DNA from: Clitoria ternatea
Taxonomy: Eukaryota; Streptophyta; Magnoliopsida; Fabales; Fabaceae
Direction of reading: 5' to 3'
DNA: 64,000 bases
NCBI GenBank assembly: GCA_037962975.1
Contig: CM075676.1
Span: forward strand, 98,216,001 to 98,280,000
Position numbers and translations under genes: made by a program. Numbering within the stretch: position 1 is the stretch's first letter; each line of letters begins with the position of its first letter. The notes beneath the pieces were generated by a model. It saw nothing but the letters and a program-made list of their open reading frames with translations. It searched no databases and had not been told where the DNA came from. Shown here in pieces: positions 23,221-33,920 of this stretch.

Positions 23221-26200
23221 ATGAAGGTACCAGCAAATCGGCGATGGATGTACAACCGACTAGATCACAGTCGGCGAGTGACTGAGGAGTTTATGATGGG
23301 GCTATTGGAGTTCATTCCGTTCGCTATGGCAAACACGTCTGGATTTGAAGCGACTCAGAAGATTCGTTGTCCGTGCTCAAGGTGCAAATGCATGAGTTTT
23401 GAATACGCAGATGATGTCATGTGCCACCTAACTGAGAAAGGGTTCATGGAAACATACCACTGCTGGTACAACCATGGTGAGCAGTTATCGCCTAGACCAT
23501 CAGACGTAACCGTGCAACAGTCTTACTACGAGGTTGGAGGAAACAGGGATACGTACAACAAATGGTCATGGATCATGTTGGACCCTCCACCGGGCGTATG
23601 CTAGAACATGATGACCGGGCAGGGAATGGAGACTCTGACAATGTAGAGGAGGATCCTAATCCGGAGGTGAAAAGATTTTATGATTTGTTAGCGGCGGCTC
23701 AGACTCCATTGTGGGACGGGTGCAACAGTCACACTGAGTTATCCGCCTCCCTAGCTGCTTTAAGCCTAAAGGCAGATTATAATCTTTCTGGAGGTTGTTT
23801 TAATAGGATGGTCAATCTGATGGGTTCCACCATGCCTAGTAATCATAGAATGCCTGCAAACCTGTACCATGCTAAGAAACAAGTGGCAAACTTGGGGTTG
23901 GGTTGTATGAAGATAGAGTGTTGTGTTGGCAGATGTATGCTGTTCAAAAATGAGTTTGTAGATAAGAGTGTCACAAAATGCCTGCATTGTAACGAGGAAC
24001 GCTACAAAACCGTTAAAAAGGGAGGGAAGGTAACCCGGACGGCCAGGAAGAAAATGTGGTACTTCCCTATAACACCGCGTCTTCAACGCCTGTATGCCTC
24101 ATTGTCCACGGAAAAACATATGCGATGGCATGCTCTGAACCGAACACAAGAGGGGTTTCTTTGCCATCCTTTCGACGGGAAAGCTTGGAAGTGTTTGGAT
24201 GAGCTATATCTGGACTTTTCTGGCGAGCCGCGCATTGTAAGACTTGGCTTATGTACTGATGGGTTTAACCCGTTCGGTCAATACGGAAGAGCTTACTCCT
24301 GTTGGCCAGTCATACTAACCCTATACAATCTGCCCCCTGATATGTGTATGAAGAGGGAGGTTATGTTTCTATCTATACTGGTTCAAGGACCCAAAAATCC
24401 AAAGGTGAACATAGACGTGTTTTTGTAACCGTTGGTTGAAGAGTTATCATAATTATGGGATGTCGGGGTAATGACATACGATGCGTCTTTGAAGAACAAT
24501 TTCATGATGCGTGCTGTTTTGATGTGGACTATCAACGACTTCCCGACCTATGGTATGCTTTCTAGATGGTCAACGTCTGGGAAGCTTGCTTGCCCTGTAT
24601 GCATGGAACATACTGGGGGGAATCACTCCCTGTTAGTGGCAAGACAAGTTTCTTTGACTGCCATAGAAAGTTTCTACCATTGGATCACCCGTTTAGGAGA
24701 AATAAAACCTCTTTCAAGAAGAACAAGCTGGTTACTAAACCTCCACCCTGTAGGTTATCCGGTGCACGAGTTTGGCAGAGGGTCGAAGAGTATCCCTACA
24801 TCTGGGACAAGAGTGTTAAGGAGTTTGCGGGTTATGGTAAGGAACACCACTGGGTAAAGCAGAGCATCTTGTGGGATTTGCCATATTGGAAAGACTTGTT
24901 GTTAAGACACAACATTGATGTCATGCACACTGAACGTAATGTTTTCATGAATATTTTTGACACTGTTATGGACATCAAGGGGAGAACAAAGGACAACGAG
25001 AAGAGTCGTCTAGACCTTCCGATTTGGTGTTCTAGGAAGGAGTTGGAATTGAGGGATGCGGGATGTGGAAGAATGTTTAAACCCCATGCAAAATATGTTT
25101 TAACTAGACCGCAACAGATTGCTGTGTGTATTTGGATGAATGGGTTGACCCTGCCTGACGGATTCGCTTCTAACTTGAGTAGATGTGTCGATGTGAAGGA
25201 GGGCAGGGTGTTTGGCATGAAAAGTCATGATTGCCATGTCTTTATGCAACAACTACTCCCGTACGCGTTTTATGCCTTACCGAAGCCTATTTGGAAACCG
25301 TTGGTTGAGTTGAGTCACTTCTTTAAGGAGTTGACGGCAACTTCGTTGACTGTGGAGAAACTTATGAAGATGGAAGAAACCATCCCGGTATTGATTTGTA
25401 AGTTGGAGCAGATTTTCCCACCAAGTTTTTTTGACTCGGTGGAGCATTTGCCTATCCATCTACCGTACGAGGCCTTGGTTGGTGGCCCCGTGCAGTATCG
25501 TTGGATGTATCTATTCGAAAAGTGAACGCCAGAACTCTTTTATTTCCTTGCAAACACTTCTTACAATAGTATTTTATAACTAAACATTTGGCCATGATGT
25601 TGAAGATTCTTACGCTCTTTAAAAGATAAAGTGTCGAACAAAGCCTGCGTTGAAGCATCAATTTGTGAGGCATACTTAGTCGAAGAAATGACAACCTTTG
25701 CTTCTTTCTATTTTCTGACGGAGATAGAATCTAGAATGAGTAGAATTCCCCGTAATCTTGGGGTAGCCACCCGCACAGGGTTTGATGAACAAATATCGAT
25801 TTTTAACTATCCTGGTCATCCGGGGGGCAAGCTCACAAAATGTTACATTGATGAGAAAGATCGAAAGGCGGCTCACTTGTACATTCTTCTAAATTACCCA
25901 GAAGTGGAACCCTTTCTTGAGTAAGTCATAAAAGTTATATGTTAGATTCTAAACGTAGCTTTTATAGTATCTAAATTTGTTTCCTTTGAATAGCTTATAT
26001 ATAGATATGCTAAAACTTGAGCAAAATGATTTAAATGATGACCAAATTCATAGTGAGGTGTCATCCAAGTTCGTTGGTTGGTTCGCACAACACGTAAGAC
26101 CCGTATACCGAGTGTTTTTTATCTTTGCTTCTAACTCCCGATATCTAACGATGACCTATTTGTTATGTTGTACATAGATACAAGACCCTAACAACCATAT

Positions 26201-26911
26201 TGAAGATTCTTTACTCCAAGCCCTTTCTTGGGGGCCGGTGAAAACTGTTAAAAAATGGCCTATTTACTACGTAAATGGCTACAAGTTTAATAATTTTCAA
26301 TGGAGTGAAGGGATGCGTACCCATAACTACGGGGTTTGTGTTAGAGGCACCGCCGGACAGTTGGAAGAAGACTTTTACGGAGTACTGACGGAGATTATTG
26401 AAGTTTCATTCTCTGGACGACTAAGAAGAGATATTGTTCTATTCAAATGTGATTGGTTCGACAACACAATCGGTGTTGGAACAAAGGTTGACAACAAGTA
26501 CGGCTTAGTTGAGGTCAAGAAGAATGGTAGATATAAAGGGTTTGATCCCTTCATTTTTGCCCAACAAGCTGAGCAGGTTTATTACACAGACTTCCCGAGA
26601 GGACATCGGGACTGGTATGTAGTAATCAAGGCCAAGGCCCGAAGTCAGATCACTGACAATGTCTCCGAGGAGGTCGATGACGCTTATCAGCTTGCACCAC
26701 ACGAGCTCAACGATGCCAATTTGTTGTTCAACATTGATCCAGTCATAATGGATGAGACACTAGCCACTACGGGGGGTGAACACATTGACAAAGACCTTGT
26801 CTCTCGATCAAAACGGTCTAGGGCTGATTTGGATACTGATCCACTTGTTCAAACAGATAACCACAGTGACACTGAAACTGAGGGGGAATTTAAAACTGAA
26901 ACAGACACAGA
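23221..26911 (+). pseudogene. CACTA transposase, TNPD-like (Transposase-associated, Transposase_21, DUF4218, DUF4216)
   Basis: The N terminus has the transposase-associated zinc-finger signature (MYNRLDHSRRVTEEF, RCPCSRCKC, HLTEKGFMETYHCWYNHGE). The Transposase_21 core follows (LGLCTDGFNPFG, YSCWPVILTLYNLPP, MTYDASLKNNF, then CPVCMEHTGG), then FFDCHRKFLPLDHPFRRNK and WDLPYWKDLLLRHNIDVMH. DUF4218 (LTLPDGFASNLSRCVD, HDCHVFMQQLLPYAF) and a downstream DUF4216-like exon at about 26180-26911 (VLFKCDWFDN, YYTDFPRGHRDWYVV) close it. Introns are likely near 25525-25630, 25921-25992 and 26095-26176. It encodes the enzyme that cuts the CACTA ends, but it is broken: a frameshift near 23555, two in-frame stops at about 24426 and 24450 where family members carry Gln-type codons, and a frameshift near 24635. 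Confidence 0.88.
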
Positions 26912-27075
26912 GTATGTAGTTGTTAAACATATATACATAGGTTTATATATATCCTGAGACTAACCTTTCTTTTCATGATTTTATCCACAGATGACGGGAC
27001 ATCGACTGCCCTTCAGTAGGGGTGGTGGGTCCAGGACCCCGACATCCCATCTGGGGACTCCCACCCCAGGGCAGG

Positions 27076-27205
27076 AGACCACTCCATCACCACCACAGCG
27101 GACCACTCCATCACCACTACAGCAGACCACTCCATCACCACCACCACAGCAGACCACTCCATCACCACCACTACAGCAGACCACCCCATCACCCCCACAG
27201 CTGAC
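27076..27205 (+). repeat. Pro/Thr/Gln codon repeat (ACCACTCCATCACCA units)
   Basis: About six units of CAGACCACTCCATCACCAC of 18-24 bp encode TTPSPPPQQ-type residues near the N terminus of the second CACTA gene. Confidence 0.85.
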
Positions 27206-27498
27206 CACCCCAGAGCAGACTCCTGGAGTTGGTGGCTTGGAGGACCATGGCCATCAGGCCACCCCACCTCCGGCATCCCCTCTGCCCATGTTGGTACCCA
27301 TGCCGGCCGGAGACGAGTAAGTGACTAAAGCTCAAATACTTTTATGTTATTTGTATGGTACTTTATATTAAACTTTAGTGGAAAGACTTGTTGGTTTATT
27401 GTATGTTACTTTAATTAGTACTTGTATAGATTGAATTGTACTGGGCACTCTTCTGTTTGTAACAGGGTAACTATTTAAACTTGGAAATGTTACATTTA

Positions 27499-27533
27499 CA
27501 GGGGAGACTCTGTCGAAATTTTGGGAGTCTCCC
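27499..27533. repeat. hairpin motif, copy 2 (GGGGAGACTCTGTC ... GGGAGTCTCCC)
   Basis: ACAGGGGAGACTCTGTCGAA is followed by ATTTTGGGAGTCTCCC. It lies in the first intron of the TNPA-like gene. It matches copy 1 at 22650, upstream of the TNPD-like gene. Confidence 0.7.
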
Positions 27534-28798
27534 TAGATTGTCTGTTGTTATACTCCTGATATAATTGTTGTCATTACAGCTTTGTTGATAGTAGTTGCAC
27601 TACCAAAGCGATTACTAAGGTATTAAAGGCCCAGTGGGATGGTCCATATATATCTTAGACAGATGCTGGGAAGGTTGTCCAAGATAGGTGGTTTGACACC
27701 TTCTCGGTAAGTTCCTAGCTCATTTGTTGTGATTTGATTTGTAAAATAGACTTTTTATTAATTTTGATTTCTCATTTCATTTTACAACGCGATTACCAGT
27801 GGGCGGAGGGTATAATTGATGAGATTAGGAAGGTCTTTGCCACAAAGACCTCCAAAATCATCAAGAGTACCCTTTGGAAGGTGAGGGACAAGGGTGAGCA
27901 CCCTCGTTGGATCCCGGAGGACCATTGGGACGGGATGGTCCAGAAGTGGGGCAGTGTCCCATTCCAGCAGGCGAGTGCTCGGAACAGGGCAAACAGAGCC
28001 GCCGATGTTGCAGCCTCAGTTTACACTGGGGGTAGCATTTTAACCCTCGAGCACAAGAAAAGATTTGTAAGTATATTTATGTTAAACATTTCTATTATGA
28101 TTCATCTGACATGTTTACAAATAATAATCTCAATGTTTTTTGTCCACCACAGGAGCTGAGGGAGCACCGGGAGCCTTCTTTGTTTGAGGTCATGCAAATA
28201 ACAAAGAAGAACAAAGCCGGTGCATGGGTAAACCAGAAGATTATGGATCTAGCGGTATTTACTTTTAACTGACACATGCTTATAATTTACAAATCAGCTT
28301 ACTAATCCTATCATTGTTTTTGAATTTACAGGAGGCGTATCAGGCCAGGAGGGCCGAGAAGGAGGCGGACCTAGTGGCTTCCACTCTTGAAGGGGAGGTT
28401 CCTCCCACCCTATCTTGTTCTGACGACAACGCCATCTATATGGAGGCTGTTGGCGGTGTGAACAAGAAAGGGAGGGTATTTGGATTGGGTAGCGTCGTCA
28501 CGCAGCTGGCGAAAAAGGGGAAGACCCCTTCCTCTTCCTCTGGTCTTCCGACTGAGGTCGTTCAGGTAATTCAAAACCTGAACGATGAGCTACAGGAGGA
28601 GCAACGTCAGAGGCAGCTGTTGGAGGAGCGGACCGACAGCGGGCCGAGCTGGACCGACGGCGGGCCGAGGAGCAGCACGCCGAGACTCGTCGGCAACTTG
28701 CTCAGCAGCAGGAGCTACTGATGCAGTTGATGGCGAGGCTACCTCCCCCCACTTCCCAGGCGCCCCCACCACCACCCCAGGATCCCCCACCACCATGA

Positions 28799-29149
28799 TT
28801 GTATTTTTATTATTTATACACATTGTATATTTGATTTATAGTTTTTATATTATATTTCATTCAGTATTTATTTTGTCATTCTTCATTTATTATGTCAATA
28901 TTTATTGGTAATTAAATTCAAATAAAAAAGCCTTATTGTAATTATCATTAATAATTCAACCTATTTGATAAATAAATTTTATCCATTATTCTGTTTTTAA
29001 TAATAATTATGGAATTTAAAAAAAATCAAATTTAATTATAAAATTTTAGAAGCCAATACAAAATACAAAATATTAATTTATATTTTTAAAGTTAAATTAA
29101 AAAAACCTATAAATATTTAACCAATTTTTAAAAAATTAAAAAATTCCAA
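28799..29149. other. AT-rich 3' flank of the second CACTA gene
   Basis: Very AT-rich, with AATAAA at 28920-28925 as a candidate polyadenylation signal. No frame is recognisable. Confidence 0.4.
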
Positions 29150-29615
29150 TTAGCGACGGCGTTAGATGGTCGCTGTATGGCTTCCCACAGCGACGGCCAC
29201 AGATGGTCGCTGTATGGCTTCTCACAGCGACGGAGGATTACGGTCGCTATAGTAGTAACCATAGCGATGGCGGCGGATGATCGCTGGAAGGCCACACTTG
29301 GCGACGGACGCGTTGGTCGCTATATGTCTACCGTAGCGACGATATATGGTGGTCACTGTGTGGCTGTTATTAGCGACGGGGTGTGGTGGTCGCTATATGG
29401 CAACAGTTAGCGACAGCTGGGTTCAGTGAAGCAGAGACCATCTTAGCGACAGTATTATGCCGTCAATATGTTAGCGACGGCGTGTCTGTGGTCGCGGATG
29501 TGTTTTCGACGAAGGTTTTAGCGACGACGAGTGTCCCGTCTGAGATGCCGTCGCTAAGGGTTGTAGCGACGGACTTGGGATGAATTAGCGACCAATTCTT
29601 TCCGTCGCTAACAGT
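29150..29615. repeat. right subterminal repeat array (TAGCGACGG) of the CACTA element
   Basis: About twenty copies of AGCGACGG or its inverse, paired at short spacing with GGTCGCTRTATGG, run up to 16 bp from the terminal repeat. Open frames here (for example 29177-29410) are by-products. Confidence 0.85.
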
Positions 29616-29634
29616 TATTTTTTTAGTGGTGAAG

Positions 29635-30029
29635 CACAAGGCATATATAATGCTCTCAAATTTATTTCAATGCTCTCAAATTTATTTCAAGAAATCGTCT
29701 TTGAACTCCTTGGTGCTTTCCTTTCATGTTAGAACCATTATCATAACCTTGACCTCTCACATCATCAATATTAAGATCAAGAGACTTTAACACATTTTGC
29801 AATTCATTAAAAAGTCCTAATCCAGATGTATCATCTACTTTTAAAAACTCTAAAAAATATTCCTCATTTTTTATTGTATTACTTGACATATTCACACATC
29901 GTACTATTGAGAATCTATTTCTTTAAAAATAAATTTATCAAGAGCTCCTCTTTGTGATTTAATTAACTCTTCCTCTCGTTTTGGTTTTTTTCTTTTTTCA
30001 CTTCCAGATAAATGTTTTTTAGGAGGCAT
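29635..30029 (-). pseudogene. N-terminal part of hAT transposase (split by CACTA insertion)
   Basis: Read on the minus strand from ATG at 30029: MPPKKHLSGSEKRKKPKREE, then LIKSQRGALDKFIFKEIDSQ and a stop. After a gap come YFLEFLKVDDTSGLGLFNEL and DVRGQGYDNGSNMKGKHQGV, ending LRAL at the tandem 20-bp duplication (29649-29688). The start and the GQGYDNGSNM motif are typical of TTF-type plant hAT proteins. The segment between SQ and the next block, normally several hundred residues with the TTF finger, is missing, so an internal deletion preceded or accompanied decay. The rest of the protein is at 17177-18569. Confidence 0.85.
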
Positions 30030-30766
30030 ATTATGAAAGATAATTAAAATAATAATTTAACACAAGAAAATAAGTAAAGAACAATAGAACCTGGAAAGAG
30101 AAGCTGATATTGGATACCCATTCACAACCTCGCACGTGTATGTTAATTCCAATAATTAAATTTCAACCCTGTAAGCACAAAATTCACAAATCAATATGAA
30201 AATCGAAATACCAACCAATTAGTAATAACTATTATAAATTTAAAAATTAAATATTCTTAACATAAAAATAATAAAAATATAAAAAAGAATTAAACAATTG
30301 ACAATGACTATATATAACAACAAAAATTATAATTTAATTAAACACATACCAATTTTATAATTTTCCAATATAATTGTGGTGATTGAGATCTGGGAGGAAT
30401 CAAACTGCCAAAGTGAAAAAGAATTATAGAAACAAAAGAAGAGGAGGAAATGAAGAATGATGGAATAAGAAACTATAATTCTATTACTTATATATATAAA
30501 TATTATTACTGTTAGTTTATTCATCCTTTGAAATTAATTTGCTTACAATTTACAACATTAATTTGTGATTGTAATTGTCAAATTAATTTTGTGATTCCAA
30601 AGTCCATTAAGCGAAACTCATGCATATTCACCAATGAGTTATGTAAGTTTTATTGAAATTCATTGATTTTTTTTCTATATAACCTAAACATTATTTATTT
30701 TTGGGCCCCTATTAACCATAGGCCCTGGGCCATTGCCCCTATTTCCTAGGCCCAGGGCCGGCCCTG
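30030..30766. other. 5' noncoding flank and right end of the hAT element
   Basis: AT-rich sequence with no recognised frame. It ends in the GC-rich terminus GGCCCAGGGCCGGCCCTG. The GGCCCTGGGCC at about 30721 echoes the left subterminal GGGCCCTGGG. Confidence 0.6.
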
Positions 30767-30774
30767 TCAGTGAT

Positions 30775-31326
30775 ATATTCATTTTGGGTTTATGTTTTTA
30801 CTTGATAAAATCTTTGAAATGTTTTATTTGATGTTATGGTTTTTCATTAAAAGGCTTTCGGTTTTGCCTAACTTCGTAATATTCGAACTCATCAAAATGT
30901 TAAAAAAAATAAACCCATTAATGAATTTGATTTTTAGGATAAGAACATTATGCTTGAAAAAATGATTGTTTACTAAAATTATCTTATAAGTAAAAGGTTT
31001 TTGACAAAATATAAAAATAACTTTCCTAAGAAACTTAACCAAAAAACCCGACAAAAGAAACTGAGAACTACAATTAACCGAACCCAAAGCAAACCGACCA
31101 TTGTATTAGGTGAAAATAAGTTATTATTTATGTTTCATGGATAGCAACGCGTGCACTCAAAACTAACTGGATCCGATTAAACTCATCCAATGGATAGCCC
31201 TAATTATCTATCTTACTTATATTTTAATTTTTAAGGTAATTACTATGATACCTATTGTTTACAAAATATTATTTAATATATACATAATATTGTTAACATA
31301 ATTATTATTACCCAACATAATTATTA
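30775..31326. other. no gene recognised
   Basis: AT-rich sequence with no terminal or tandem repeat seen. The minus-strand frame at 30824-31087 is low-complexity and unrecognised. Confidence 0.4.
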
Positions 31327-31778
31327 CTATCTTTATCCTTAAATATAAGATATTTTGAGAAAAAATTTTATTCCTTAATATAAGATGTTTTTTGAAATTT
31401 CAATGTCATTAATTATTTTTAGATTAAAATGCCCCTATTAGTGAGTAATTATTATTGGAGTTTAAAAAGATAATAAATAAATTACATTACTTAAAATATT
31501 TATCTCACTTATTATAATTAGTTGACATAGATTAATTTCTCTCTTACTAACGTTGCCTTTTCATATGGAATACAAGTCATTAATTATGATGGAGAGAGAA
31601 TTAGTGGAGAGAGAATGAATAGGAAGAAAAAATGACATTCTCAATAATTTTAGGGTAATTTTAAAAAATTATCCCTTATTTCAGACAAAGTTAATTATTT
31701 TAACTAAACTAAGCAACTTTTTTAATACCTTTGAAGTAAGTAAAAAGATCTTATATTTAGAGATGGAGGAGGAGTCAG
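31327..31778. mobile_element. Stowaway-like MITE, about 450 bp, TA flanks
   Basis: The left end contains CTTAAATATAAGATATTTT and the right end, inverted, CTCTAAATATAAGATCTTTT. The inverted right end opens with CT-rich text (CTGACTCCTCCTCC) close to the Stowaway consensus CTCCCTCCG. TA flanks both sides. It is noncoding. The ends are degenerate and the exact borders are uncertain. Confidence 0.5.
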
Positions 31779-31780
31779 TA

Positions 31781-33407
31781 TAATATAATTTTATAGTTGT
31801 ATTTTCAATATGTATATATAAAAAATATAATCTAATTAACATAACTATATTTAATTTTTTTATTAGTTATATATTATTTATTTATTCATTCATAAAAAGG
31901 ATAATTGTCCTTTATAAATTAAAGGTATATTTAGTCCTTAAAAAATAAAAATTTTGTTTTACATTTCACTTATATTGAATATTAGGTTTTTGGTTCCGTT
32001 ATTAATTCATTAATGTTGACATGGTTCACAGAGATACATGTTAGCATGTACACATTACTATATAAGGACTACGAAGAAAAACTGACATATATTATATAAC
32101 TAAATAAAAAACTTATATGACGTTCCCTTATCAATTCCCAAAATTTATTCTAGGGTATGGTAAAATCAAAGTAAATTTTTCGCCTTTGAAACTTCCCCGA
32201 CAATAAACAGTAGGAACTTAAGGATTACGTCACTCAAAATCATCCAAAACCCCTAATTTCAGCTCTGGTAATTGATTACAAGAAACTTTTAATCAATTAC
32301 AGTTTGGCTGGTAGTAGATTATCAGAGACTAGCTTGTGCAGGAAAACAACATGGTCCTCTGGTAATCAATTACGTAATCAATTACCAAACACCCTATTCT
32401 ATATAATTATGTAGTATTTGGCCTCTGAGCCAACTTTTACGTTTACACTACCTAACTTGCCCATTTTAACTTCGATTGCAATGAAACTTCATGGGACTAT
32501 TGCTACTCATTTCAGACCTGTTCGTACAGTCCATACTTAAAAATTCCCTTATACAACAAAGGTATGCATAAAAAATGCATTTAACCTAACTTTATGTAAC
32601 TCCACTAACTAAACTACATCAAATGCAATGAAAATGTCAATTTCTTTGCATACACACATCACAAATACATTTAAGGTCTCATCCTCCGAGGATTCTGGAT
32701 CCCACTAGATCTCAATATCACATACTCAGTAGGCCTAAATTGCCAATTTCACATATTAACATGCAATTCAATCATCAAACGGAAAGTCCTTCTTACTAGA
32801 ATCTATCCATAAAATCTCCACTTCAGTTCCAATCTAATTAGCACAATGTTATTGCTCACCCAATAATCCATATGCTACCTGTTCAACTATCATCAATTCA
32901 TCAATTCTATCACCACAATCTAAACTAACTATAGTATGGCTCAATGTCATCTATCATATGGATTCAAATGCATATCATGCATACACTCAATCTAGCATAC
33001 TTAGAAATTTAAACGTTTATCAACATACATAAATACATAACTAAATCAAGCATTCAAGCTCAAAACTAGAAAAACCAAATTCATCCAGAATTATCATTAC
33101 AATTATATCCTCTTCACTCTTTTCCTTGGCATTAGCTCTTTACCTGGCGCTCCTCTCCAAGGTATCTGTGGTCTCTCTGTCATTGGTAAAAATTGACAAT
33201 AGCAAGGGTGGGTGTTGGAAATCATTAATTAATATAAAACTCACTATATAAGTGAAAAAGGTATAACATAATCTTATGTAAATATTCACTTACTCTCCCT
33301 TAATCCTCTTTATTCTTTCAATCAAAATAACTCGCTTAAATACACCACTAATAAGAAGATATATAGGTTTCAGCATCAATGACTGATGTGTCTCTAAAAC
33401 ACATAAT
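31781..33407. other. noncoding, probably repeat-derived
   Basis: No protein family is visible. At 32270-32390 there are repeated TAATCAATTAC / TAATTGATTAC palindromes of the kind scattered in Phaseoleae repeats. The rest is AT-rich. Termini were not found. Confidence 0.3.
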
Positions 33408-33787
33408 GTTAGGTTGTATTTTCTAGGCATATTTAGAATAAATTAAATAAAACTCCCTTAAATCCCTTGTGAATTTTATTTTTTCCCCTCATTTGCTACT
33501 TGGCTGGCTAGTTTTTATAGGAATTTATAGGTTTAAAGACTCTTTTATGGGTCAAGTATGGAAAGCAATGTATAGTGAAGCAACCGCGCACCAAAAGAAA
33601 TAAAAAACAAAGAATGCTAAAAAATTAAGTTAGAGGAGTCAGAGTGAACCACGGCTAGGCCATGGAGCTCACCACGACTGTGGTTTGTATCTGACAGAGA
33701 GGGAGTTACGTTTTTAGCTCTATAAAAGGGGAAGAGAGGCACTATTTTAAGGGTTCTGTATTCTAGACTCTAGAGGCATGTTGTACA
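33408..33787 (+). mobile_element. left part of an older LTR with a TATA box, split at 33788
   Basis: It starts TGTTAGGTTG and contains CTCTATAAAAGGGG (TATA box at about 33720) followed by text like an LTR transcript start. It is interrupted at GTACA by the next insertion and resumes at 45119. No outer target duplication was proven. Confidence 0.45.
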
Positions 33788-33920
33788 TGCAAGGGAATCC
33801 CATCAGGGTCAGGCAGCGGAAACACAAAGGATTCCCAAAAAGAATTGCAAACATAAATGTCTCAAGGCATTATGCATAATTAAAATTTTTAATTAGGGTT
33901 TACCTCTTGTAGATGCAAAA

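Larger units (their letters stand above)
26991..28798 (+). pseudogene. CACTA second gene, TNPA-like (Transposase_24 / Ptta-En-Spm family)
   Basis: Exon-like blocks with GT/AG borders follow each other. They are a Pro/Thr/Ser/Gln-rich N terminus (26991-27317), FVDSSCTTKAITKVLKAQW and GKVVQDRWFDTF (27581-27708), then WAEGIIDEIRKVF, STLWKVRDKGEHPRWIPEDH and SARNRANRAAD (27798-28065). Next come a block with SLFEVMQITKKNKAGAWVNQ (28153-28251) and a last exon ending in a Gln/Glu/Arg-rich coiled coil and a Pro-rich tail stopping at 28798. The middle blocks are the Transposase_24 signature, the class of protein thought to bind subterminal repeats. Defects are a stop where Trp is expected near 27657 and a one-base frameshift near 28637, after which the coiled coil continues in another frame. 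Confidence 0.75.
18570..29631 (+). mobile_element. CACTA (En/Spm) transposon, 11.06 kb, TSD AAG
   Basis: The left end reads CACAACTAAAAAAA and the right end, reversed, CACCACTAAAAAAA: a 14-bp terminal inverted repeat with one mismatch. A 3-bp AAG flanks both sides (18567-18569 and 29632-29634), as usual for CACTA elements. Removing the element and one AAG restores an uninterrupted hAT codon series across the site. Inside are GCGACGG subterminal arrays, a TNPD-like transposase (from 23221) and a TNPA-like gene (to 28798), both on the plus strand. Both genes carry frameshifts or stops, so the copy is probably not autonomous. Confidence 0.92.
13066..30766 (-). mobile_element. hAT transposon (TTF/ZMYM-like transposase) carrying two nested insertions
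   Basis: The left end CAGGCCCGG and the right end CCGGCCCTG form short terminal inverted repeats. An 8-bp TCAGTGAT flanks both ends (13058-13065 and 30767-30774), the length typical of hAT insertions. Its transposase lies on the minus strand and is interrupted by a CACTA element. A solo LTR sits 24 bp inside the left end. Without these two insertions and their target duplications the element would be about 2.55 kb. The subterminal GGGCCCTGGG near both ends supports the pairing. It is now immobile: the coding region has an internal loss near its N terminus plus stops. Confidence 0.85.

Noticed and set aside
26981..27276. Val/Trp/Gly-rich minus-strand frames
   Set aside because: Antisense shadows of the Pro/Thr/Gln repeat in the TNPA-like gene.
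29177..29583. Plus-strand frames in the right end of the CACTA element
   Set aside because: Produced by the AGCGACGG subterminal array; no protein family resemblance.
18562..29642. 8-bp duplication AAGCACAA around the CACTA element, suggesting a hAT-type insertion
   Set aside because: The same bases are explained by the 3-bp AAG duplication plus terminal CACAA and the following host CACAA. The 14-bp terminal repeat and the coding content are those of CACTA elements.
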